Part shown: positions 33,797-43,478 of the stretch, piece after piece
Layout: every line of letters starts with the position of its first letter
How positions within the stretch are numbered: the stretch's first letter is position 1
Assembly (NCBI GenBank): GCA_036156195.1
Contig: JAYZUZ010000011.1
Span: 248,001-312,000, forward strand
Direction of reading: 5' to 3'
DNA from: Abyssibacter sp036156195
GTDB lineage: Bacteria > Pseudomonadota > Gammaproteobacteria > Nevskiales > OUC007
Length of the DNA: 64,000 bases
Made by a program: the position numbers and the translations under genes
Notes under the pieces: model-generated
The model's input: only the letters and a program-made list of their open reading frames with translations
Told to the model about the DNA's origin: nothing
Database searches by the model: none

Positions 33797-36298
33797 TCAG
33801 AACAGGTCTTCGACGCTCTTGGAATCGCCCTTGGGACGCGACCAGTCGGAATAATGCTCCGGAGCCTTGGGAACCAGATCCGCCGGGAACGTCTCAAACA
33901 CCGCGTCCTCGGTGCCGTAGGTGGCCAGCTCACCTGTCGCCGGGTCAATCCGAACGGTGACCAGCCCAGGCGGGCGATCCAGGGTCGAGGAAGGCACACC
34001 ATCCAGGGCGGTGCGCATGAAATCGATCCACATAGGCAGTGCCGCCCGCCCACCGGCCTCACCGCGACCCAGTGGCCGCATCTGGTCAAAGCCAATCCAG
34101 GCCACACCGACCAGATGGCCGTTGTAACCGGCAAACCAGGCGTCGTTCTCGTCATTGGTCGTGCCCGTCTTGCCGGCGAGATCATCCCGCCCAAGCGAGC
34201 GCGCACGCCGTGCGGTTCCGCGCGAGACCACATCCTGCATCATGCTGGTCATCAGCCAGGCGTTTTGCGCGTCGATGACCTGGGGCGCCGGACGCAGGAT
34301 CGGCTCATCGATACCCGGACCGCCCGCCGGCTGCTCTCCGAACAGCATGCGCTGCTGGTCCGGTGCCTGTTCGGCCGTGATCGGCACGGCAGGTGCGGCC
34401 TCATCCAGCGCAGGACACCGCGCGCAGCCAATTCGACGCGGCGGCATCGCGATGGGCTCACCTGTCGCCGACTCGATCGCGTCTAGCCAGAAGGGATCGA
34501 TCAGGTAGCCCCCGTTAGCGAATACGGCATAGGCCCGCGCCAGTTCCAGCGGCGATAACACCGCGCTGCCCAGGGCCAGCGACAAGTCGCGGGGCAGGCG
34601 CTCCTTGGGGAGCCCGAACGCGCTGATGTGGTCTCGCGCAGCGTCGATGCCAACCTGACGCAGCAGGCGAATCGACACCAGGTTGCGCGAGTTGACCAGC
34701 GCTTCGCGCATCCGGGTGGGCCCGTAGAAGCGCCCCGTGTAGTTCTCGGGCCGCCAGGTGTCTTCCAGGGCCGGGGCGTCAAAGACCACGGGCGCGTCAT
34801 TAATGACCGTGGCCGGCGTCATGCCATTGGCCAATGCGGCCGAGTACAGCAAGGGCTTGAAGGCGGACCCGGGCTGCCGCTGCGCCTGAACCGCCCGATT
34901 AAACTTGCCCAGAAAATAGTCGAAACCACCGACCATGGCCTTGACCTCGCCGGTTACCGGGTCAAGTGCAACGAAGGCGCCCTGGACCTGAGGTATCTGT
35001 GCCAGTCGCCAGATTTTGTGCCCTTCGTCAGTGGTCACCGACTCCATGCGGATCACGTCACCGATCTCCGGGCGGTTGCCAGCGGTCAGCTCCGCCCATT
35101 CCAGGCCTTCCGCGGTGATTTGCTGATCCCCTAGTTCCAGCGTCCGTACGTTCAGCGCATCCCCGTCCCAGCCCAAGACCACAGCTTTGGGCAGGCCGCG
35201 AATGGTGGGCAGATCGCGCAGTTGCTCGCGCCAGGCCAGTGCAACGTCCGGGTCAGACCAATCTGTCTGCTCATCAAAGCCCGTCCGGGCTTCCGGACCG
35301 CGATATCCATGCCGCTGGTCGTAGGCCAGCAGCGCCGTCTTCAGTGCGCGATCCGCTGCCCGCTGCAAACGCGAGTCCAGCGTACTGCGCACATGGAACC
35401 CTCCGGTGTACGCCTGGTCGCCATAGCGCTCGACCATGTCGGCACGCAGCATCTCCGCCACATAGTCTGCGTCGATTTCACCCAGCCCCCGAGCCAGCTC
35501 GGCTGTCACCGGTGCCGAAATAGCGGCATCAAACTGACTGGAATTGATGTAGCCCAGCTCGCGCATGCGCCGCAGCACGTAGTTACGACGAATGAGCGCA
35601 CGCTCGGGGTTGGCGATGGGGTTGTAGCTGGACGGCGCCTTGGGCAGCCCGGCAATCATCGCCGACTGGGCCAGCGTCAGCTCGGCGGCAGGCTTGCCGT
35701 AATAAACCTCGGCTGCCGCGCCCACGCCGTAGGCGCGGTTACCCAGGAAAATCTTGTTGAGGTAGCGCTCAAGAATCTCTTCCTTGCTGAGCTGCTTCTC
35801 GATTTCCAGCGCCAGATAAATCTCGCGCAGCTTTCGCTCGTACGTCCGCTCTGACGTGAGAAAGAAATTGCGGGCCAGCTGCATGGTAATGGTGCTGCCA
35901 CCCTGCGACTTCTCGCCGGTGGTCGCCAGCACCCAGACCGCGCGCAGCAGCCCCTGCCAGTCCACCCCGGGATGCTCGAAGAAGCGGTCGTCCTCGGCAG
36001 CCAGCACTGCTTCAATGAGGGACTGGGGCAACTGGTCGTAATCCAGCGGAGCCCGACGCTCGGCGCCGTATTCGCGCATCAGCACGCCATCTGCCGTGTA
36101 AATGCGCAGTGGCACCTGCAGCTCCAGATCCTCCAGGCCAGAAACCGTGGGCAGGTCCGGCTTGTAGTAAGCACCCAGCGCGTAGAAACCGCCTATCGCC
36201 GCCAGGACACCTATTAGCCCCAAGGCGGTCAGGATCGACAGACAAATCAGGATGATTCGACGTGAACGTCGTTTTGGCGAGCCGTCAGCTTGAGACAT
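33797..36298 (-). CDS. mrcA: Penicillin-binding protein 1A
   Basis: 833 residues. Short cytoplasmic tail, one membrane anchor (ILICLSILTALGLIGVLAAIGGFYALG), GT51 glycosyltransferase with catalytic Glu in EDDRFFEHPGVDW and the GGSTITMQLARN block, an OB-like insert, and a transpeptidase domain with the serine motif in QPGSAFKPLLY, SRN in VNSRNLVSIRL, and KTGTTN. It polymerises and cross-links peptidoglycan. Divergent from pilM, the classic proteobacterial arrangement. Confidence 0.97.
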   Translation of the reverse strand: MSQADGSPKRRSRRIILICLSILTALGLIGVLAAIGGFYALGAYYKPDLPTVSGLEDLELQVPLRIYTADGVLMREYGAERRAPLDYDQLPQSLIEAVLAAEDDRFFEHPGVDWQGLLRAVWVLATTGEKSQGGSTITMQLARNFFLTSERTYERKLREIYLALEIEKQLSKEEILERYLNKIFLGNRAYGVGAAAEVYYGKPAAELTLAQSAMIAGLPKAPSSYNPIANPERALIRRNYVLRRMRELGYINSSQFDAAISAPVTAELARGLGEIDADYVAEMLRADMVERYGDQAYTGGFHVRSTLDSRLQRAADRALKTALLAYDQRHGYRGPEARTGFDEQTDWSDPDVALAWREQLRDLPTIRGLPKAVVLGWDGDALNVRTLELGDQQITAEGLEWAELTAGNRPEIGDVIRMESVTTDEGHKIWRLAQIPQVQGAFVALDPVTGEVKAMVGGFDYFLGKFNRAVQAQRQPGSAFKPLLYSAALANGMTPATVINDAPVVFDAPALEDTWRPENYTGRFYGPTRMREALVNSRNLVSIRLLRQVGIDAARDHISAFGLPKERLPRDLSLALGSAVLSPLELARAYAVFANGGYLIDPFWLDAIESATGEPIAMPPRRIGCARCPALDEAAPAVPITAEQAPDQQRMLFGEQPAGGPGIDEPILRPAPQVIDAQNAWLMTSMMQDVVSRGTARRARSLGRDDLAGKTGTTNDENDAWFAGYNGHLVGVAWIGFDQMRPLGRGEAGGRAALPMWIDFMRTALDGVPSSTLDRPPGLVTVRIDPATGELATYGTEDAVFETFPADLVPKAPEHYSDWSRPKGDSKSVEDLF

Positions 36299-36349
36299 GG
36301 AACGCAGGGTTTGGGCGTGGGATCAAGTATTTGTGCTCGTATCTTATTG

Positions 36350-36377
36350 TTGATTCCGAGTCACACTGGGCTATAGT
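36350..36377 (+). promoter_or_regulatory. Sigma-70-like promoter of pilMNOPQ
   Basis: TTGATT at 36350-36355, a sixteen-base spacer, and TATAGT at 36372-36377, placed 79 bases before the pilM ATG. Four or five of six positions match the consensus in each box. Confidence 0.6.
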
Positions 36378-36423
36378 TACGAAGCTGTCTCGCCTGTCGC
36401 AGACGGCAGGGTGGAACGCCTAC

Positions 36424-36455
36424 AAAAGGGGGGTGTGCTCTAGCGCACAGTATAC
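36424..36455 (+). promoter_or_regulatory. pilM translation start region with hairpin after the ribosome binding site
   Basis: A purine run AAAAGGGGGG (36424-36433) lies 22 bases before the ATG, too far for direct use. Between them GTGTGC (36433-36438), a TCTA loop and GCGCAC (36443-36448) can fold; folding would bring the purine run to about seven bases from the start. No other good site is present. Confidence 0.4.
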
Positions 36456-37538
36456 ATGGGGATGCTAGACAAGCTCTTGGGCCGCGGCCCCGAACCCCTC
36501 TTGGGCATCGACATCAGTTCCAGCGCGGTCAAGCTGCTTGAGCTACGTCGGTCCGGCACGCGATACGAGGTCGCAGCCTTTGCCGTCGAGGGCCTTCCAC
36601 CGGCCGCCGTGGTCGACAAACAGATCAACGAGCCCGAGGCAGTCGGCGAGGCCATTGCCAAGGCCGTCCAACGCGCAGGGACCAAGACCAAACGCGCAGC
36701 CGTCGCGGTCGCAGGGTCTTCGGTCATCACCAAGAACATCACCATGTCGGCGGCACTGTCCGAATCCGACATGGAAGAACAGATCAAGGTCGAGGCCGAC
36801 CAGTACATCCCTTACTCCATTGAGGATGTGAACCTGGATTTCCAGGTGCTCGGCCCCACGGAGCACAGCGAAGACACGGTTGACGTGCTGCTGGCCGCCT
36901 GCCGGCGTGACACGGTCGAATCCCGAATCACGGTTCTGGAAATGGGCGGGCTGACGCCGGCCATCGTGGATATCGAAGCCTTTGTGCTGGAAAACGCCTG
37001 CGAGGTGCTCACACCTCAGATGCCCGACCAGGGGCGGGGGCGAACCATTGCTGTGGTGGATATCGGATCCAGCGGCATGTCGACGCTCATCCTCCAGGAT
37101 GGCGACGTCGTCCACACCCGCGATCAGCAGTTTGGGGGCCGCCAGCTCACCGAAGACATCATGCGGCACTACGGGATGTCCTGGGAGGAAGCTGGCAAGG
37201 CCAAGCGCTTCGGCAATCTGCCGGAAGACTATGCCGAGGCCGTGCTCGCGCCCTTTATCGAAGACATGGCGCAGCAGATCGATCGCGGCCTGCAGTTCTT
37301 CTTCGCCTCGTCCGGTGAGGCGCAGCAAATCGACCAGATCATGCTGGCCGGTGGCTGCGCGGCCATACCGGACGTGGACCAGACCATTAGCCAGCGACTG
37401 GATATTCCAGTGGTCATCGCCCAGCCATTTGCGGACATGACCGTGCTCTCCAAAGCCAAGCCGCAGCTGGTAGAGCGTGACGCCACCAGCATGTTGCTGG
37501 CCTGCGGACTGGCCCTGCGAGCGTTTGACACGCGATGA
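36456..37538 (+). CDS. pilM: Type IV pilus assembly ATPase-like protein PilM
   Basis: 360 residues, actin-like fold (LLGIDISSSAVKLLEL, AVVDIGSSGMSTLIL, GG(R)QLTEDIM, LAGGCAAIP). Cytoplasmic component of the type IV pilus alignment complex that binds the N-terminus of PilN. An ATG two codons later is also possible. First gene of a five-gene operon with overlapping stops and starts. Confidence 0.96.
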   Translation: MGMLDKLLGRGPEPLLGIDISSSAVKLLELRRSGTRYEVAAFAVEGLPPAAVVDKQINEPEAVGEAIAKAVQRAGTKTKRAAVAVAGSSVITKNITMSAALSESDMEEQIKVEADQYIPYSIEDVNLDFQVLGPTEHSEDTVDVLLAACRRDTVESRITVLEMGGLTPAIVDIEAFVLENACEVLTPQMPDQGRGRTIAVVDIGSSGMSTLILQDGDVVHTRDQQFGGRQLTEDIMRHYGMSWEEAGKAKRFGNLPEDYAEAVLAPFIEDMAQQIDRGLQFFFASSGEAQQIDQIMLAGGCAAIPDVDQTISQRLDIPVVIAQPFADMTVLSKAKPQLVERDATSMLLACGLALRAFDTR

Positions 37539-38107
37539 AGCAGATCAACCTACTCGACTGGCGCGAAGAACGGCGCGAACGGCTCAAGAAGCAGTTTGCC
37601 CAGGGCGCAATCATCGGGGCCCTGGCGGCGGCCTTGGCGGTGTTTGGCGGCATGAAATTCATGGACGGCGCCATCGACCACCAGACCCAGCGCAATGAGA
37701 TGCTGAAGGCCGAGATCCGGGCCATTGACCGCAAGATCAAGGAAATCGAGGAACTCGAACGCGTCAAGGCCAACCTGCTGGCCCGCATGCGCATTATTGA
37801 AGAACTGCAGGCCAGTCGTTCACAGACCGTGCACTTCTTCGATGAGATCGTGAACACCCTCCCCGATGGCGTTTACCTCACGCTGATACGCCAGCAGGGT
37901 CAGGCAACAACCATCGAAGGCGTTGCCGAATCCAACGGCCGCGTGTCCACGTACATGAAGAATCTGGAAGCCTCCGAATGGTTTGCCGCGCCGCGACTTG
38001 TGGTGATCAAGACGCGCGCAGGTGATGGCGGTGCCGGCCGGGCGAGTGAATTCACGCTGCAGGTCAAGAACACCCGGCGCAGCAGCGATCAGGAGGACGA
38101 CTCTTGA
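37535..38107 (+). CDS. pilN: Type IV pilus assembly protein PilN
   Basis: 190 residues. Begins with the conserved INLLDWREERR segment that docks on PilM, then one membrane helix (GAIIGALAAALAVFGGMKFM), a coiled coil and a periplasmic domain. Overlaps pilM by four bases (ATGA). Forms a heterodimer with PilO. Confidence 0.96.
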   Translation: MKQINLLDWREERRERLKKQFAQGAIIGALAAALAVFGGMKFMDGAIDHQTQRNEMLKAEIRAIDRKIKEIEELERVKANLLARMRIIEELQASRSQTVHFFDEIVNTLPDGVYLTLIRQQGQATTIEGVAESNGRVSTYMKNLEASEWFAAPRLVVIKTRAGDGGAGRASEFTLQVKNTRRSSDQEDDS

Positions 38108-38739
38108 ACGCACGTGAGATTATTGACGAACTCCAGGGCCTGGACCCGAACAATCCCGGCGCCTGGCCCGGCTACGCCCGTACTGGCGCCATCATCCTGA
38201 TCATGGCCGTGATCATCGGCGCCGGCACCTGGTATCTGGTCAAACCGAAATTTGCCGAGTTGGAAAAAGTCGAGCAGCAGGAAACCCAGCTGCGCCAGAC
38301 CTTCGAAACCAAACAGCGCAAGATCGCCAATCTGGACGCCTACAAGGCACAGCTCGAAGAGATGCGGCGCTCATTCGGCGCCATGCTTCGTCAGCTACCC
38401 AATCGCACTGAAGTCGCCAATCTGCTGAACGACATCTCGCAAACTCGCGTAGCCAGTGGCCTGGAAGAAGAGTTGTTCCAGCCGCAGGGCGAAATCACCA
38501 AGGAGTTCTACGCGGAGATTCCGAACAAGATCACCGTGGTCGGGACCTACCACGAGATGGGCAGTTTTGTATCAGGCGTGGCCGCGTTACCACGTATTGT
38601 GACCATTGATCAGGTCGAAATTCGCCCCGCTGGAGGCGACCGCCGCAGCCGTGGTGGCCAGGCCCCGGGTGAGCTGCGCATGCAGGCCCTGGCCAAGACC
38701 TTCCGCTATCTCGATGAAGACGACGAGGCGGACCAATGA
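38104..38739 (+). CDS. pilO: Type IV pilus assembly protein PilO
   Basis: 211 residues. Single membrane helix (GAIILIMAVIIGAGTWYLV), a coiled coil and the periplasmic ferredoxin-like domain with FRQLPNRTEVANLLNDIS-type sequence. Overlaps pilN and pilP by four bases each. Pairs with PilN in the inner membrane. Confidence 0.96.
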   Translation: MNAREIIDELQGLDPNNPGAWPGYARTGAIILIMAVIIGAGTWYLVKPKFAELEKVEQQETQLRQTFETKQRKIANLDAYKAQLEEMRRSFGAMLRQLPNRTEVANLLNDISQTRVASGLEEELFQPQGEITKEFYAEIPNKITVVGTYHEMGSFVSGVAALPRIVTIDQVEIRPAGGDRRSRGGQAPGELRMQALAKTFRYLDEDDEADQ

Positions 38740-39257
38740 TCCACGGATTGCGCTCTGCCGCCTTGATCTCCAGCACATTGCTGCTGGCCGCGTGCAGTGG
38801 TGATAACTCCGATCTGCGCGCCTATATCGATGAGGTCAAGTCGCGCACATCGACGGTGGTTGAACCCATCCCGCAGATTCGGCAGTACGAGCCGTTCGAG
38901 TATCTGCCGGAGGATCGACGCGACCCGTTCACACCTCAGGTTCAGGAAGCACCCAGCGGGCCCAGCCCGGAAAACACCATCCGGCCGGACGCCAACCGCA
39001 ATCGCGAGGCGCTTGAGGAGTTCCCGCTGGACAGCCTGCGCATGGTCGGCACCCTGACCACGGCACGGGCCACATACGCACTGATCCGTGCCCCGGACGG
39101 CATCGTCCATCGGGTATCGGTGGGCAACTACATGGGTCAGAACTACGGCAAGATCACCGGCATCAGCGAGGCCGAAGTGAAGCTCGAAGAAATTATCCCT
39201 GACGGGTTCGGCGGGTACATGAAACGTTCAGCGTCGATCGCGCTCAGCGAAAACTAG
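38736..39257 (+). CDS. pilP: Type IV pilus lipoprotein PilP
   Basis: 173 residues. Lipobox LLLAAC, a disordered linker with YEPFEYLPEDRRDPF, then the beta domain (LRMVGTL, YALIRAPDGIVHRVSVGNYMGQNYGKI). Links PilNO to the PilQ secretin. Confidence 0.96.
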   Translation: MIHGLRSAALISSTLLLAACSGDNSDLRAYIDEVKSRTSTVVEPIPQIRQYEPFEYLPEDRRDPFTPQVQEAPSGPSPENTIRPDANRNREALEEFPLDSLRMVGTLTTARATYALIRAPDGIVHRVSVGNYMGQNYGKITGISEAEVKLEEIIPDGFGGYMKRSASIALSEN

Positions 39258-39269
39258 GGAGTGGGCAAG

Positions 39270-41390
39270 ATGGCTCGATTTGCCAACATACGATTTGCGT
39301 CCCGCTTGAGCGTCGGCGTTGCACTCATGCTGACTGCGGTAGCGGCCGTCGCGCAGGGGCCCACCCGTGCCCTGCAGGATGTCAGCTTCACGGCCTTGCC
39401 AGGCGATGCGGTCCGCATCGTACTGACGCTGTCCGAACCTGCACCGGATCCGCGCACGTTCACCGTCGAAACACCGGCACGCCTGTCGCTGGACCTGGCC
39501 GACACGCGCAGCGCGATGGCCGAGCGTTACCAGAAGGTCAACATCGGTCAGGTCACCAGCGTGGCCACTGCGGAGGCCCGTGGCCGCACCCGCGTCGTGG
39601 TCGAGCTGGACCAGCTAGTGCCCTACACCGTGGACACGCGTGGTTCACAGATTGTCGTGGAACTGGCTGGCCGGCCTGAAGCCGCCCGTGCCCGGAGTGC
39701 GTCGACCAGCCGCGCTCCGGCTGCACCCAAGCCCGAGATCACCAATATCGATTTCCGCCGTGGTGAAACAGGCCAGGGCCGCGTCATCGTCTCGCTCACC
39801 GATCCGAAGACACCCGTTGACGTGCGCGAGGAAGGTGGACGGATCATCGCCGAGTTCAAGAACACGCAGCTGCCGGACCGCTTCGCCCGACGCCTGGATG
39901 TGCTCGACTTCGCCACGCCGGTGAAGTACATCGACGCCCAGCAGGAGGGCATCCACGCCCGCATCGTCGTCTCGCCCATCGCAAGCAGCGATTTCGAGCA
40001 GGTGGCCTACCAGTCCGGCAATGTTTTCACGCTGGAATTGCAGCCGCTGACGATAGCCGAAATCGAACAACGCGAACGCGACAAGCCCCAGTACACCGGC
40101 GAGCGCATCTCGCTATCGTTCCAGAGCGTCGATATCCGCGCGCTGCTGCAGATCATTGCCGATGTAGCAGGCGTCAATATGGTCGTCAGCGACACGGTTA
40201 CCGGCGACATCGCCCTGCGCCTGCAAAACGTGCCCTACGACCAGGCGCTGGACATCATCCTGCGGACCAAGGGCCTAGGCATGCGCGAGGAAGGCAATGT
40301 CATCCTCGTCGCCCCAATCCAGGAACTGGCCGAGCGCGAGCGCGTCGAGCTGGAAGCACAGGCGCAGAAAGAGCAGCTTGCACCGCTGCGCTCCGAGATC
40401 GTGCAGATCAACTACGCCAAGGCAGGCGACATCGCCGCCCTACTGACTTCGGACTCCACCTCGCTGCTCAGCGAACGGGGCCGGGTGAGCGTGGATGAAC
40501 GCACGAACACGTTGCTGATCAACGAAACCCGCGAAAAACTGGGCGAGATTCGCAACCTGATCGAACGGCTGGATATCCCGGTCCGCCAGGTACTGATCGA
40601 GTCGCGCATTGTCATCGCCAACTCCGACTTCACCAAGGAGATCGGTACGCGGTTCGGCACCTCCGTGGTCGCCACCAATGGCGACAACGGGCTGATCAGT
40701 TCCTCGGGCAGCCTGGAGTCGACGGATGTCACCGTCAGCGACTTCACCGATGCCACACCGGGATTCCCGGTGCAGCTGGGCGCCCTGCAGGACCGCTTCA
40801 ATGTGAGCCTCCCGGTCTCCGGGGCTGCCGGCAGCTTCGCGCTGGCCATCCTGGGCTCCGACTACCTCGTGGATCTGGAATTGTCCGCCTTGCAGGCTGA
40901 AGGACGCGGCGAAGTCATCTCGTCACCCCGTGTGATCACCGCCAACGCCAAACAGGCCTCGATCGAACAGGGTGTGGAGATTCCTTTCCAGGAGTCGACA
41001 TCCAGCGGCGCAACCTCGATCTCATTCAAGAAAGCCGTGCTGTCGCTCACCGTCACCCCGCAGATCACGCCTGACGAGCGCGTGGTCATGGACCTGGCGG
41101 TTAATTCCGACAGTGTGGGGCAACAGGTGGCCAACGTCCTGGGTGGAACCATTCCGTCCATCGACACGCGTAAGGTCAATACTCAGGTGCTGGTCGAGAA
41201 CGGCGAAACCGTGGTGCTCGGCGGCATTTATGAGCAGACCACCAATCAGCTGGTGACCAAGGTGCCGCTACTGGGTGACATTCCGGTACTGGGCGCGTTG
41301 TTCCGCAACAAGCGCAACGTCTCGACCAAGCGCGAGCTACTGATCTTCATTACGCCGAAGATCGTGACCGAGTCCCTGCAAGTCGACTGA
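39270..41390 (+). CDS. pilQ: Type IV pilus secretin PilQ
   Basis: 706 residues from the ATG at 39270, with AGGGAG about eight bases upstream; a GTG at 39261 is less likely. Signal peptide, two AMIN domains (peptidoglycan binding), a secretin/STN domain, N1-type domain and the secretin barrel with VLVENGETVVLGGIYEQ and VPLLGDIPVLGALFRNK, ending FITPKIV. Forms the outer membrane pore for the pilus. Confidence 0.97.
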   Translation: MARFANIRFASRLSVGVALMLTAVAAVAQGPTRALQDVSFTALPGDAVRIVLTLSEPAPDPRTFTVETPARLSLDLADTRSAMAERYQKVNIGQVTSVATAEARGRTRVVVELDQLVPYTVDTRGSQIVVELAGRPEAARARSASTSRAPAAPKPEITNIDFRRGETGQGRVIVSLTDPKTPVDVREEGGRIIAEFKNTQLPDRFARRLDVLDFATPVKYIDAQQEGIHARIVVSPIASSDFEQVAYQSGNVFTLELQPLTIAEIEQRERDKPQYTGERISLSFQSVDIRALLQIIADVAGVNMVVSDTVTGDIALRLQNVPYDQALDIILRTKGLGMREEGNVILVAPIQELAERERVELEAQAQKEQLAPLRSEIVQINYAKAGDIAALLTSDSTSLLSERGRVSVDERTNTLLINETREKLGEIRNLIERLDIPVRQVLIESRIVIANSDFTKEIGTRFGTSVVATNGDNGLISSSGSLESTDVTVSDFTDATPGFPVQLGALQDRFNVSLPVSGAAGSFALAILGSDYLVDLELSALQAEGRGEVISSPRVITANAKQASIEQGVEIPFQESTSSGATSISFKKAVLSLTVTPQITPDERVVMDLAVNSDSVGQQVANVLGGTIPSIDTRKVNTQVLVENGETVVLGGIYEQTTNQLVTKVPLLGDIPVLGALFRNKRNVSTKRELLIFITPKIVTESLQVD

Positions 41391-41395
41391 ACCGG

Positions 41396-41413
41396 GGCCC
41401 GCCTGCGCGGGCC
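41396..41413 (+). terminator. Hairpin after pilQ
   Basis: GGCCCGC (41396-41402), loop CTGC, GCGGGCC (41407-41413), followed by TTGCC. Strong stem, little T-run. It may mark the end of the pil operon or protect its 3' end; the next gene starts 55 bases on. Confidence 0.4.
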
Positions 41414-41468
41414 TTGCCAGCCCTGGGGTTTGCGCACGATCCGGCGACCAACGTGATATAAGGCCGGC

Positions 41469-43478
41469 ATGACAGACAACACTTTTCCGCGCCTGCGCGG
41501 CCTCTTGGCCATTGCCCTGCTGCCAATTCTGGTGGCTTGTTCGGACGACACGCCCACCGGGGGGCTGCTGAACCAGCAGGACGGCGGCGGCATCGACCCG
41601 GACGCCGACTACATTCTGGAGTTGGACGGGCCAACCTGCGTGTCCGCCGGCAGTACCAGCACACCCTTTACCGCCCTGCTCACCACGGAAGCGGGCGATC
41701 CGGTGCCAAACGTTTTCGTCCTGATCGAGCCATTCGTGGGCGAAGAACCTGCGGGTACGATTACGGCCACCGCACCGGATGGTCGTCAACGCGTGGGCGG
41801 CGCCAATACCGACGAAGATGGCGAGATGGTCTTCACCTATCGCGCCCCAACCGAGATCAGAACCGAAGTCAGCGTTTCTCTGGAAGGGACCGCCGTCGTG
41901 GACGATGAAGTTCGCGGCGAGGATCAGTTGTCCGTACGCGTGCCCGCCCAGCAGGCGCCGACGGTACGGGTTCAAGGGCCAATCAACACCGCCACCGGCA
42001 GCCGGATACCCAGCGGCTCGCTGGAAGTCGAAGCAGGCGCGTTGGCCTCCGAGTTTCTGGTCACGGTGACGTCGACCGGCAACTGCAATGGCACGACCCA
42101 GCCTGTGCGCGGTGCCAATGTTGAAGTACAGACGACTCTGACCAACTCAGTCATCCGGCAAACCGACCAGGAAACCCTGCTGGACGGCACAGCCGTGTTT
42201 GATTACCTCGCGCCCAGCACGGTCAATACCCGGACAGCCGACACCCTGACGGTTTTCGGCTCCACCGCCGGCGGAACCACCGAACGCGAATACACCCTGT
42301 TCGTACTCCCTGGACCACCTGACCCCTACGCCCGGATCACCGTTCGCGGCCCTACCTCTGTCCCAGCGGGCACGACGCAGTCCGGCTACACCGCGACCGT
42401 CGAACAGGTACAGGAAGACGCCGACGGCAATGAAACCATCACGGCGCTGCCTGACGTGAAGGTCAACCTCAGCAGCAGCGACAACGGCAGCTTCGACGTG
42501 CAAACCAATAGCGAAGGCCTGCGCGGCGTTACGGACGACTTTGGCGTCGTCCGCTTCGGCTTCCGCCCGGCGGCCTCCGGGAATTCGGCGCAGACCGTGG
42601 ACCTGACCGCAACCGTTGCAACGGAGAACGACGCAACGGCCCTGACGCTGTGCAATGAAGCCGGCGCGCAGTGCACAGACAGCATCGAGGTCCAGGTCCA
42701 GGCGGACACCTTCACCTTCACCGACCCGGCATTTGGCGAAGGTGCACTGGTTGGCCCGAACAACGCCGTCAATCTGGAGATCGACTGGCGCGATGGCAGC
42801 GGTTCGGGCGTCACCGGCTGTGTTGATCTGACCGCCCAGTTTGACGGGGCCTCGGGCACATCCTTCGGCCTCATCATCAACAATGACCCAGTCACAGCCA
42901 GCCAGACGCGGCGGGCACGTGTCGCCAATGGCGTCTTCGAACGCCCCCACGCCGTTTACTCCGACCGCTCCGGTTTCGTCACCATCATCGCCGAAGACAA
43001 CCGGGACTGCGCCACCAGCCCGAATCCACAACTGGAAGCCAGCACGGGCGTCCAGTTCCAGGACGAGGTGTGTACGACCACAAGCGACGGGCGCAACTGC
43101 GTCGATCTGCAGGCGCCGCTACGGGTGCTGACCTCACCCGACGATGCCGGCAATCAGCGCACGGCCACGCTCACGTTCGAGGTGCGTAACAACGCCTTCC
43201 AACCGATTGATGGCGCGCAAGTCACCTTCACGATCACATCGGCGGCGAATGCCGGCAACCCGAACGAGCGTGTCTTCCCCGGCGGCGGCACCACCAATGC
43301 CAGCGGTGTGGCCACATCGCGTTATTTTGTCCCAACCTTCAACCCGCAACTGGCCGCCGACGAAGTCAGAACCGTCGATGTCCAGGCCTGTGTGCGGCGC
43401 ATCGCCGCCGACGGCTCAGACAACGGCCAGGTGTGCAGCACCCGGCGCATCGAGATCGTCGCCCCACCAACGGACTAA
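41469..43478 (+). CDS. Lipoprotein with bacterial Ig-like repeats between pilQ and aroK
   Basis: 669 residues. Lipoprotein signal with Cys24 (LLPILVAC). The rest is a series of roughly 100-residue beta domains with invasin/intimin-like (Big) features: VSAGSTSTPFTALLTTEAGDPVPN, TDEDGEMVFTYRAPTE, VPAGTTQSGYTATVEQV, NSEGLRGVTDDFGVVRFGFRP, and a last one with INGAQVTF-like FQPIDGAQVTFTITS and NASGVATSRYFVP. Several conserved Cys pairs occur. Such proteins are usually surface adhesins or structural extenders. Its stop overlaps the aroK ATG (TAATG). In most relatives aroK follows pilQ directly, so this gene is an insertion in a conserved block. Confidence 0.8.
   Translation: MTDNTFPRLRGLLAIALLPILVACSDDTPTGGLLNQQDGGGIDPDADYILELDGPTCVSAGSTSTPFTALLTTEAGDPVPNVFVLIEPFVGEEPAGTITATAPDGRQRVGGANTDEDGEMVFTYRAPTEIRTEVSVSLEGTAVVDDEVRGEDQLSVRVPAQQAPTVRVQGPINTATGSRIPSGSLEVEAGALASEFLVTVTSTGNCNGTTQPVRGANVEVQTTLTNSVIRQTDQETLLDGTAVFDYLAPSTVNTRTADTLTVFGSTAGGTTEREYTLFVLPGPPDPYARITVRGPTSVPAGTTQSGYTATVEQVQEDADGNETITALPDVKVNLSSSDNGSFDVQTNSEGLRGVTDDFGVVRFGFRPAASGNSAQTVDLTATVATENDATALTLCNEAGAQCTDSIEVQVQADTFTFTDPAFGEGALVGPNNAVNLEIDWRDGSGSGVTGCVDLTAQFDGASGTSFGLIINNDPVTASQTRRARVANGVFERPHAVYSDRSGFVTIIAEDNRDCATSPNPQLEASTGVQFQDEVCTTTSDGRNCVDLQAPLRVLTSPDDAGNQRTATLTFEVRNNAFQPIDGAQVTFTITSAANAGNPNERVFPGGGTTNASGVATSRYFVPTFNPQLAADEVRTVDVQACVRRIAADGSDNGQVCSTRRIEIVAPPTD

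Noticed and set aside
33797..34233. Long N-terminal extension of the gene ending at 33190
   Set aside because: It would overlap the C-terminal coding region of mrcA on the same strand in another frame, and the residues are Arg/Pro-rich and non-family.
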